Origin: Bacteroides sp. CAG:443
GTDB taxonomy: Bacteria > Bacteroidota > Bacteroidia > Bacteroidales > Bacteroidaceae
NCBI GenBank assembly: GCA_000432735.1
Contig: FR887836.1
Location: 1 to 30,428 of the forward strand
DNA length: 30,428 bases
Reading direction: 5' to 3'
The notes beneath the pieces were generated by a model. That model did no database searches. It was not told the DNA's origin and saw only the letters and a program-made list of their open reading frames with translations. Position 1 is the first letter of the stretch, and each line of letters begins with the position of its first letter. The position numbers and the translations under genes are program-made. This document shows positions 7,014-14,700 of this stretch, piece by piece.

Positions 7014-8714
7014 TTACTTTTTAGCCTTATTGAACTCTGCTATTTCTTTTGTAGCGACTTCCAGTGCTTCGTTAATGTTACTGCAAATGTTTTCTTTACC
7101 CAGCAATTCATAGAAGCCGGATTTTTCGAGTACGGTATGTACACGTTCGTTTACTCCCGAAAGAATGATATGTATATTTTCCTTTTGCGACATTTCACAC
7201 AACGTTGTCAGGTTGTGGATACCTGTAGAATCGATGAACGGGACTTTACGCATACGGATGATACGGATTTTCGGACGATCGCCCAGGCGTGCCATGATTT
7301 CTTCAAACTTGGTAGCGATACCAAAGAAATACGGACCGTTTATTTCGTATACTTCTACGCCGCTGGGGATGATAAGATGTTCTTCGTGTACCTCCAGATC
7401 TGATTCTTTATTCGGGTCTATTTCATCGGTGATAACAGAAATCTGTGTGGTTTCCATTACACGTTTCATAAACAGTACGCAGGCAATAACCAAGCCGACT
7501 TCGATTGCTACCGTCAGGTCGAAGATAACGGTAAGGAAGAAGGTTATCAACAAGACCGTAACATCCGATTTTGGGTTTTTCAACAATCCCTTGAAAACAC
7601 GCCAGCCGCTCATATTATATGATACGATGACGAGAACACCCGCCAGACAGGCCATTGGAATATATTGGGCAAGCGGCATCAGGAATAGTAGAATCAGTAA
7701 CAATACTACCGCATGAACGATACCTGCAACCGGTGATTTACCTCCGTTGTTGATGTTGGTCATGGTTCGGGCAATAGCTCCTGTAGCCGGGATTCCTCCG
7801 AAGATAGGAGAAACGAAATTGGCTATACCTTGTGCAATCAATTCAGTATTCGAATCATGACGGTCGCCTATCACACCATCAGCCACCGTAGCCGAAAGCA
7901 AAGATTCTATCGCTCCCAGTACGGCGATGGTAATAGCAACTGGAAAGAGGTTCTTGATAGCTTCCCAGTCCAATGCCGGTACGGCAGCCTCAGGAAGCTG
8001 TGCCTTGATACTGAAGCGGTCACCGATCGTATCGATACAAGTGATTCCTCCATACATTTTCAACAGATATACGCCGACTGTTACCAGAATGATGGCAACC
8101 AGAGAGCCGGGGATTTTTTTCGAGAACTTAGGAGTGATGGCGATGATGAAGATACTTACCAAACTGACGATCACATTCCACCAGTTTACAGTGTCGAAAT
8201 GATGAAAGTATAAAATCCATTTTCCAATAAAGTCGCCCGGAACCTTTTCACCTCCGAACTGCAAACCGAAGATATCTGCTATCTGAGTTGTAAAAATAGT
8301 AACGGCGATACCACTGGTGAATCCCACAATAATAGGATAAGGAATAAATTTGATGATTGTACCTAACTTGAATATGCCTAATAATATAAGGAGTACCCCT
8401 GCCATCATAGTAGCCACCATCAGTCCTTCGATGCCGTATTGCTGGATGATGCCGTAAATGATTACGATGAAAGCGCCGGTTGGTCCTCCAATCTGTACCT
8501 TACTTCCTCCTAAAAATGAAATGATGAATCCTGCTACAATCGCTGTGATAATACCTTTCTCAGGGCTTACTCCTGAAGCTATACCGAACGCAATGGCAAG
8601 AGGCAATGCTACTATACCTACGATAATACCTGCCATGAGGTCGGTAGTAAAGTCTGTTTTCGTATAGTTTTTCAACGTAGAAAACAACTTTGGTTGAAAA
8701 TCTAATTTTACCAT
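7014..8714 (-). CDS. SulP-family anion transporter with STAS domain
   Basis: This 566-residue inner-membrane protein belongs to the SulP/SLC26 family, which moves sulfate, bicarbonate or other anions. The transmembrane domain (about residues 20-420) shows the family signatures GGPTGAF (76-82), GAIESLLSA (268-276) and GGIPATGAIART (306-317). A cytoplasmic STAS domain follows (about 450-555) with the FIDSTG motif at 493-498; S496 sits where related STAS proteins are phosphorylated. No sulfate-assimilation or carbonic anhydrase gene is adjacent, so the substrate is undecided. A -7 box 35 bp upstream gives it its own promoter. Confidence 0.93.
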   Translation of the reverse strand: MVKLDFQPKLFSTLKNYTKTDFTTDLMAGIIVGIVALPLAIAFGIASGVSPEKGIITAIVAGFIISFLGGSKVQIGGPTGAFIVIIYGIIQQYGIEGLMVATMMAGVLLILLGIFKLGTIIKFIPYPIIVGFTSGIAVTIFTTQIADIFGLQFGGEKVPGDFIGKWILYFHHFDTVNWWNVIVSLVSIFIIAITPKFSKKIPGSLVAIILVTVGVYLLKMYGGITCIDTIGDRFSIKAQLPEAAVPALDWEAIKNLFPVAITIAVLGAIESLLSATVADGVIGDRHDSNTELIAQGIANFVSPIFGGIPATGAIARTMTNINNGGKSPVAGIVHAVVLLLILLFLMPLAQYIPMACLAGVLVIVSYNMSGWRVFKGLLKNPKSDVTVLLITFFLTVIFDLTVAIEVGLVIACVLFMKRVMETTQISVITDEIDPNKESDLEVHEEHLIIPSGVEVYEINGPYFFGIATKFEEIMARLGDRPKIRIIRMRKVPFIDSTGIHNLTTLCEMSQKENIHIILSGVNERVHTVLEKSGFYELLGKENICSNINEALEVATKEIAEFNKAKK

Positions 8715-8748
8715 ATATCCGTTTTGTTATAAATTATAAAAAGAAGTG

Positions 8749-8756
8749 CAAAAGTA
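8749..8756 (-). promoter_or_regulatory. -7 box for SulP gene
   Basis: On the minus strand TACTTTTG fits TAnnTTTG and predicts a leader of about 28 nt. No clear TTTG lies at -33. Confidence 0.5.
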
Positions 8757-8841
8757 TATATTTATTTGAACATTTTACCTGATAATAAGGTTATTATTTA
8801 TATTAGCAGATGATTTTTATTAATAATGCTTAAATTAAAAA

Positions 8842-8856
8842 TTGTAATGATTACAA
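8842..8856. promoter_or_regulatory. Per-box-like operator upstream of rubrerythrin
   Basis: TTGTAATGATTACAA is a perfect 7-1-7 palindrome. The known PerR box is TTATAATNATTATAA, and this site differs only at one symmetric position per half. It ends 16 bp before the -7 box at 8873-8880 and so covers the -33 region, where a repressor would block RNA polymerase. The target gene, a peroxide reductase, fits PerR control. Confidence 0.6.
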
Positions 8857-8872
8857 ATTTGGGTAAAAGTAT

Positions 8873-8880
8873 TATCTTTG
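8873..8880 (+). promoter_or_regulatory. -7 box for rubrerythrin
   Basis: TATCTTTG is a full match to TAnnTTTG, 52 bp before the start codon. No TTTG lies at -33; that position is occupied by the palindrome. Confidence 0.6.
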
Positions 8881-8932
8881 TAATGTCAAATCAGGAATAT
8901 ACATTGTTTAACCAATTAAATAACTAACGATT

Positions 8933-9511
8933 ATGGGAAAAAGTATCAAAGGAACAAGAACTGAGAAGAATTTAGGCATTTCATTTGCTGGTGAATCACA
9001 GGCAAGAATGCGTTATACATATTTTGCAAGTACAGCCAAGAAAGAAGGCTACGAACAGATTGCTGCTATTTTTACAGAAACAGCCGATCAGGAAAAAGAA
9101 CATGCTAAGCGTATGTTCAAGTGGCTGGAAGGTGGCATGGTAGAAATTACGGCAAGCTATCCTTCAGGAGTTATCGGCACAACGCTCGAAAATCTGAAAG
9201 CTGCTGCTGCCGGTGAAAACGAAGAATGGTCTTTGGACTATCCGAAATTTGCAGATATCGCCGACGAGGAAGGCTTCCCTGCTATTGCCAAGATGTATCG
9301 TGAAATCGCTGTTGCCGAAAAGGGACACGAAGAAAGATATCTTGCTCTTGCAAAGAATGTAGAAGAAGGTAAGGTATTTAAGAAGGACGCTGAAGTAGTA
9401 TGGCAGTGCCGTAACTGCGGTTACTTATATGTAGGTACGGAAGCTCCTGAAATTTGTCCTGCATGTTTGCATCCACAAGCATATTTTGAAGTTAAGAAGA
9501 ACAATTATTAA
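8933..9511 (+). CDS. rbr: Rubrerythrin
   Basis: Rubrerythrin is a cytoplasmic diiron peroxidase that reduces hydrogen peroxide in anaerobes. The 192-residue protein has the usual two domains. The ferritin-like four-helix part carries the diiron ligands E21 (ESQARMRY), E54 and H57 (QEKEHAKRM), E95 and E98 (GENEEW), and E129 with H132 (AEKGHEERY). The C-terminal rubredoxin-like domain has C159, C162, C175 and C178 (CRNC and CPAC) for one iron. It is a single-gene unit with its own promoter and terminator, and a Per-box-like palindrome over the promoter suggests derepression by peroxide. Confidence 0.96.
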   Translation: MGKSIKGTRTEKNLGISFAGESQARMRYTYFASTAKKEGYEQIAAIFTETADQEKEHAKRMFKWLEGGMVEITASYPSGVIGTTLENLKAAAAGENEEWSLDYPKFADIADEEGFPAIAKMYREIAVAEKGHEERYLALAKNVEEGKVFKKDAEVVWQCRNCGYLYVGTEAPEICPACLHPQAYFEVKKNNY

Positions 9512-9533
9512 TATAGGGATATGCACAAGAATG

Positions 9534-9569
9534 GCGCAGGACTTAATATTACGAGTTCTGCGTTTTTTT
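9534..9569 (+). terminator. Rubrerythrin terminator
   Basis: CGCAGGACT pairs with AGTTCTGCG (one G-U pair) around a loop of about 9 nt, followed by seven T residues. Confidence 0.8.
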
Positions 9570-9667
9570 ATGCCTGAAAAAATACCTATTTTAAGGTATT
9601 GTGCTGTCTTTCAGAATTTCTGATTTTTGTAATCAGAGAAATCATTAATCTTTAAACGGAAAAGAAT

Positions 9668-10948
9668 ATGAAAATTAAAGCAATTATAGGACGTGAAGTA
9701 CTCGATTCACGTGGAAATCCTACCGTAGAGGTTGAAGTAAAGCTGGAATCAGGTGTAGTAGGACGTGCTTCTGTTCCTTCGGGAGCTTCTACCGGCGAGA
9801 ATGAAGCGTTGGAACTTCGCGATAAAGACCCTCATCGTTACGGTGGAAAAGGTGTGTTGAAAGCTGTTGAAAACGTAAATAAGGTGATTGCTCCGGCATT
9901 GGTGGGCTGGTCTGTTCTGGAACAGCGGGCTATCGACAAGAAAATGATTGAGCTGGACGGAACAAAAACTAAATCAAATCTGGGGGCAAATGCCATACTG
10001 GGTGTTTCGCTTGCTGTGGCAAAGGCTGCTGCCAATTACCTGAATATTCCGTTGTATCGCTATATTGGAGGAGTAAATACATTTGTGATGCCTGTTCCGA
10101 TGATGAATATCATCAATGGAGGTTCGCACAGTGATGCTCCTATTGCATTTCAGGAGTTTATGATTCGTCCGGTAGGAGCACCTTCTTTCCGTGAAGGACT
10201 GCGTATGGGAGCCGAAGTTTTCCATGCTCTGAAGAAAGTATTGCACGACAGAGGCCTGAGTACAGCCGTAGGCGATGAAGGAGGTTTTGCTCCTGCCCTG
10301 AACGGAACGGAGGATGCGCTGGAGTCTATTCTGGCGGCTATCAGGCTGGCTGGCTATGAACCGGGTAAGGATGTGATGATCGGTATGGACTGTGCTTCGT
10401 CTGAATTTTATAAGGATGGCGTATACGATTATACAATCTTTGAAGGTGAAAAGGGAAAGAAGCGTACATCGGATGAGCAGGTGGCTTATCTGGAAGAACT
10501 TATCAGCAAATACCCTATCGACTCCATCGAAGACGGTATGAGTGAAAACGACTGGGATGGCTGGAAGAAACTGACAGAACGTATCGGAGGACGCTGCCAG
10601 TTGGTAGGTGATGACTTGTTCGTTACAAACGTAGAATTCCTTTCGAAAGGGATTGAACTGGGATGCGCCAACTCTATTCTGATTAAGGTGAATCAGATTG
10701 GCTCATTGAGCGAAACACTCGATGCCATAGAAATGGCTCACCGACACGGATATACTACGGTGACTTCCCATCGTTCGGGAGAAACGGAAGATGCAACTAT
10801 TGCCGATATTGCCGTTGCTACGAATAGTGGTCAGATCAAGACCGGTTCCTTGAGCCGTTCGGACCGTATGGCTAAGTACAACCAACTGTTACGTATCGAG
10901 GAAGAGTTGGGCGATTTGGCTGTTTATGGATATAAACGTATAAAATAA
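9668..10948 (+). CDS. eno: Enolase
   Basis: Enolase interconverts 2-phosphoglycerate and phosphoenolpyruvate in glycolysis. The 426-residue length is normal. The substrate and metal residues are all visible: the SGASTGENEALELRD loop (38-52), H154 in NGGSHSD, catalytic E204 (VGDEGGF), magnesium ligands D241, E288 (SIEDG) and D315 (GDD), catalytic K340 (ILIKVNQIGS), the SHRSGETED signature at 367-375, and K391. A small CTGATT/AATCAG hairpin at 9620-9636 precedes it and could affect the leader, but no clear -7 box is visible. It is followed by a strong terminator. Confidence 0.98.
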   Translation: MKIKAIIGREVLDSRGNPTVEVEVKLESGVVGRASVPSGASTGENEALELRDKDPHRYGGKGVLKAVENVNKVIAPALVGWSVLEQRAIDKKMIELDGTKTKSNLGANAILGVSLAVAKAAANYLNIPLYRYIGGVNTFVMPVPMMNIINGGSHSDAPIAFQEFMIRPVGAPSFREGLRMGAEVFHALKKVLHDRGLSTAVGDEGGFAPALNGTEDALESILAAIRLAGYEPGKDVMIGMDCASSEFYKDGVYDYTIFEGEKGKKRTSDEQVAYLEELISKYPIDSIEDGMSENDWDGWKKLTERIGGRCQLVGDDLFVTNVEFLSKGIELGCANSILIKVNQIGSLSETLDAIEMAHRHGYTTVTSHRSGETEDATIADIAVATNSGQIKTGSLSRSDRMAKYNQLLRIEEELGDLAVYGYKRIK

Positions 10949-10982
10949 TAAAAGTTAGTCATATTTGCATTTCTACACTGTG

Positions 10983-11018
10983 AGGCTGTTGTTTTCGGGC
11001 AACAGCCTTTATTTTTTT
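10983..11018 (+). terminator. Enolase terminator
   Basis: AGGCTGTTG and CAACAGCCT form a perfect 9-bp stem around an 8-nt loop, followed by a T-rich tail. Confidence 0.85.
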
Positions 11019-11046
11019 GAAAAAGATGGAGGCTTTTCTACGATCT

Positions 11047-11098
11047 TTTGTACAAACGATATTGAAATTTGTACAAATTCAAAAATCTTTTGTACAAA
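11047..11098. repeat. Three TTTGTACAAA palindromes at 21-bp steps
   Basis: Perfect copies lie at 11047-11056, 11068-11077 and 11089-11098, so each starts exactly 21 bp after the last, about two helical turns. The intervening 11-bp spacers differ. The array lies after the enolase terminator and about 140 bp before the tRNA-Asp promoter. It looks like a cooperative protein-binding array on one face of the DNA. The same unit at the same spacing occurs at 26359-26389 and at the left edge. Confidence 0.75.
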
Positions 11099-11240
11099 TT
11101 CTATGTAAAACATCAGCAGGTTTACAATGGGATGTCTGGGTAAATAAAGGAGAAAAAGAGGGCTTTAGAGCATATAAGGCCAGTTTTAGTCATATTTTGA
11201 CGAAAAAATGAAGAAAAATGAGAAAAAGTTAGGCAGAATA

Positions 11241-11271
11241 TTTGGAGGTTTCAAAAAAAGTCGTACCTTTG
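11241..11271 (+). promoter_or_regulatory. tRNA-Asp promoter
   Basis: TTTG (11241-11244), a 19-bp spacer and TACCTTTG (11264-11271) match the Bacteroidetes primary promoter at both elements. The tRNA begins 44 bp downstream. Confidence 0.85.
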
Positions 11272-11314
11272 CAACCGCAATCGAGAGAGAAAGCAACAAA
11301 ACAAAAAACTTAAT

Positions 11315-11388
11315 GGTGCGTTAGTTCAGTTGGTTAGAATACATGCCTGTCACGCATGGGGTCACGGGTTCGAGTCCCGTACGCACCG
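11315..11388 (+). tRNA. tRNA-Asp (GTC)
   Basis: The acceptor arms GGTGCGT and ACGCACC pair over 7 bp, and G11388 is the discriminator. The anticodon stem CATGC/GCATG encloses CTGTCAC with anticodon GTC at 11349-11351. The T arm contains the standard GGGTTCGAGTCCC. No CCA is encoded. It is preceded by its own promoter and followed by a terminator. Confidence 0.97.
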
Positions 11389-11412
11389 CTCTTTTAGAAA
11401 GAGAAATTTGGA

Positions 11413-11446
11413 AAGCTCTGATTCTATTAAGAATCGGGGCTTTTTT
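11413..11446 (+). terminator. tRNA-Asp terminator
   Basis: AAGCTCTGATTCT pairs with AGAATCGGGGCTT (13 bp including two G-U pairs) around a 3- to 4-nt loop, followed by six T residues. Confidence 0.85.
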
Positions 11447-11684
11447 ATTTATATATTCTTTTGTTCTTCCGATAAACATACCTTCTGCATTGCATAAGAA
11501 ATATAGCGTTGGATTGGCTGTCTACATATAACAAGCAACTTTTTCAACAGCATAATAGGTCTTTTGTTAATAAGCATTTCTATCTGAAAAAATCAGGTTC
11601 AAAAAACACTTTTCCCTGCTTTTCTTGTCTTGTTCGATAAATCGGTACTATCACAAAAATAAAATCACCTCGCCTATTGTGTAT
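11447..11684. other. Intergenic stretch before the efflux operon
   Basis: Apart from AT-rich sequence I see no gene, RNA or repeat here. The regulatory sites of the efflux operon begin at 11685. Confidence 0.5.
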
Positions 11685-11714
11685 TTCAACTGTCATTTTG
11701 GACGTTTCAACGGT
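11685..11714 (-). promoter_or_regulatory. LytTR-type direct repeats upstream of efflux operon
   Basis: On the minus strand ACCGTTGAA (11714-11706) and ACAGTTGAA (11693-11685) are direct repeats separated by 12 bp, so 21 bp apart. Each fits 8 of 9 positions of the published LytTR consensus [TA][AC][CA]GTTN[AG][TG], and 9-bp repeats 12-13 bp apart are the normal LytTR arrangement. The pair ends 29 bp before the -7 box at 11744, a position suited to activation. The operon itself encodes a LytTR regulator. Confidence 0.7.
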
Positions 11715-11743
11715 AAAAGATGGAAATAATGCTGTAGAGAAAT

Positions 11744-11751
11744 TAACTTTG
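11744..11751 (+). promoter_or_regulatory. -7 box of the efflux operon
   Basis: TAACTTTG fits TAnnTTTG and predicts a leader of about 25 nt. There is no TTTG at -33, as is common for activator-dependent promoters. Confidence 0.55.
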
Positions 11752-11781
11752 TAATAATTATAAATTTAGTATTTATCACTT

Positions 11782-14700
11782 ATGTTTGCAAAAATCGTAC
11801 ATTTCTCAATCCGAAAGAAGTTGTTTGTGGTGCTCACCACCTTGCTGCTTCTGGCGGGCGGCATATACTCCATGCTGACACTGCCCATTGATGCCGTACC
11901 CGACATTACGAACAACCAGGTGCAGATTGTTACCGTGTCGCCCACGCTGGCTCCGCAGGAAGTGGAACAGCTGATTACTTTTCCTATTGAAATAGCCATG
12001 AGCAACGTGATGAACGTCGAAGAAATTCGTTCCGTATCGCGTTTCGGGCTGTCACTTGTAACGGTCGTTTTCAAGGAAAGTGTTCCTACCTTGGATGCCC
12101 GTCAGCTGGTTAATGAACAGATACAAATGGTTTCTGGCGAGATTCCGCCGGAACTGGGTACTCCCGAACTGATGCCTATCACCACCGGTCTGGGAGAAAT
12201 TTATCAGTATGTACTGAAAGTCGCTCCGGGGTATGAAGATCGTTACGATGCCATGGAACTGCGTACGATACAGGACTGGATCGTAAAAAGACAGCTTTCG
12301 GGTATTCCCGGCATTGTGGAAATCAACAGTTTTGGCGGTTACCTGAAGCAATACGAAGTGGCTGTCGATCCGGATGCGCTTTATTCGCTGAATATTACTA
12401 TCGGTGAAGTGTTCGAAGCCTTAAGCCGTAATAACCAGAATACAGGCGGTAGTTATATAGAAAAAGTGAATCGTGCCTATTATATCCGTTCGGAAGGTAT
12501 GATTAACAACCTGCACGATGTCGAGCAGATTGTTGTAACTAACCGTGGCGGTATACCGGTACACATTGGAGATATCGGTCAAGTACGTTTTGGAGCTCCC
12601 AAGCGTTTTGGCGCCATGACCAAGGATGGTGAGGGAGAATGTGTGGGCGGTATTGCCATGATGCTGAAAGGTGCCAATGCGAATGTCGTAACCAAGGAAC
12701 TGGAAAAACGGGTTGCCAAAGTGCAGCAGATGTTGCCCGAAGGTATATCGGTAGAACCTTATCTGAACCGTTCGGAATTGGTAAACCGAAACATATCTAC
12801 CGTTATACGCAATCTGGTGGAAGGAGCGATTATCGTATTCCTGGTACTGATCGTTTTCCTGGGCAATGTACGTGCTGGTCTGATTGTTGCTTCAGTCATT
12901 CCGCTGGCTATGCTCTTCGCCTTTATCTTGATGCGTATATTCAATGTCTCGGCGAACTTGATGAGTCTGGGTGCCATCGACTTTGGTATTGTGGTGGATG
13001 GTTCCATCGTTATTCTGGAAGGAATTCTGGCTCATCTGTACGGACGAGAATTGAGAGGACGTACCTTGAGTCGTGAGGAAATGGATAATGAAGTAGAAAA
13101 AGGTGCTTCACGGGTTGTAAGAAGTGCTACGTTTGCCGTACTTATTATTCTGATTGTATTCTTCCCTATCCTGACATTGACAGGTATTGAAGGAAAATAC
13201 TTTACCCCGATGGCCAAGACACTGGTATTCTGTATCATAGGTGCTCTGCTTCTGTCGGTTACCTATGTACCGATGATGGCTTCTCTTTTCTTGAGACGGA
13301 CTGTAACGGTAAAACAGACACTCGCCGACCGTTTCTTCGAGCGTTTAAACAGAGTTTATCAGCGCGTGCTTCATTTCAGTCTGGCCCATGTATGGGGAAC
13401 TATTTCTGTAGCTTTCATAGCTTTGCTGCTTTCGTTGCTGCTGTTTACGAAATTGGGTGCCGAATTTATCCCGACGCTGGATGAAGGAGACTTTGCCATG
13501 CAGATGACTCTTCCAGCTGGCAGTTCGCTGAGCAAGAGTATCGAGGTGTCACTCGAAGCGGAAAAGAGATTGAAAGAACGTTTTCCGGAAATCAAGCATG
13601 TAGTGGCTAAGATTGGTACCGCAGAAGTGCCGACCGATCCGATGGCGGTGGAAGATGCGGATGTGATGATTGTGATGAAGCCTTTCAACGAATGGACTTC
13701 TGCTTCGAGCCGTGCGGAAATGGTGGAAAAAATGAAAGCATGTCTGGATTCGGTGAAAGGTGCAGAATTCAACTTCAGTCAGCCTATCCAGCTTCGTTTC
13801 AATGAATTGATGACAGGTGCCAAGGCTGATATTGCAATCAAACTTTATGGAGAAGATATGACTGAATTATACGATAAAGCCCGTGAGGCTGCTAAATATG
13901 TAGAAAAGGTACCGGGAGCATCCGATGTGCTGGTAGAACAGGCTATGGGATTACCTCAGCTGCTGGTTCATTTCGACCGTGCTAAGATTGCCCGTTATGG
14001 TATCGATATAGAAGAATTGAATGCCGTTATCCGTACAGCCTATGCAGGTGAAACGGCAGGTGTTGTTTTCGAAAATGAACGACGTTTCGATCTTGTAGTT
14101 CGTCTGGATAAGAATAAAGTAAGCGATTTCAATATCGATAAGTTGTTTGTCCGTACCAAAGACAATATTCAGCTTCCAGTAAGTGAAGTGGCCAGCATCG
14201 AACTGGTAAACGGTCCGCTCCAGATAAACCGTGACGCAACTAAACGACGCGTAGTCATTGGTGTGAACGTTCGTGATGCTGATATCCAGCAGGTGGTTCA
14301 GCAAATCAAGGAATCGCTCGATAAGAATGTCAAGTTAAAACCGGGTTATTACTTTGAATACGGTGGACAGTTCGAGAATTTGCAAAATGCTATCAGTACA
14401 CTGACGGTAGTTATCCCTATCGCCCTGATGCTGATCCTGCTGTTGCTGTTCTTTGCATTCCGGAGTGTCATCTATTCACTGGTTGTCTTCTCTACCGTAC
14501 CTCTTTCACTGATTGGTGGTATCGTAGCCCTGTGGCTACGTGGATTGCCCTTCAGTATCTCGGCAGGTGTAGGTTTCATCGCACTCTTCGGTGTGGCTGT
14601 ATTGAACGGTATCTTGATGATTAACCACTTCAACGACATACGTAAGCGGAACCAGTATCATTTGTGTACCGACCGTATCATTGCAGAGGGTTGTCCGCAC

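Noticed and set aside
11017..11211. 64-codon plus-strand frame after enolase
   Set aside because: Its repeated SFVQxxx/KFVQxxx heptads are just the translation of the 21-bp phased TTTGTACAAA array, which also occurs in non-coding DNA elsewhere. Its start also lies at the tail of the enolase terminator.
11343..11531. 62-codon frame overlapping tRNA-Asp
   Set aside because: It begins inside the tRNA and reads through its terminator.
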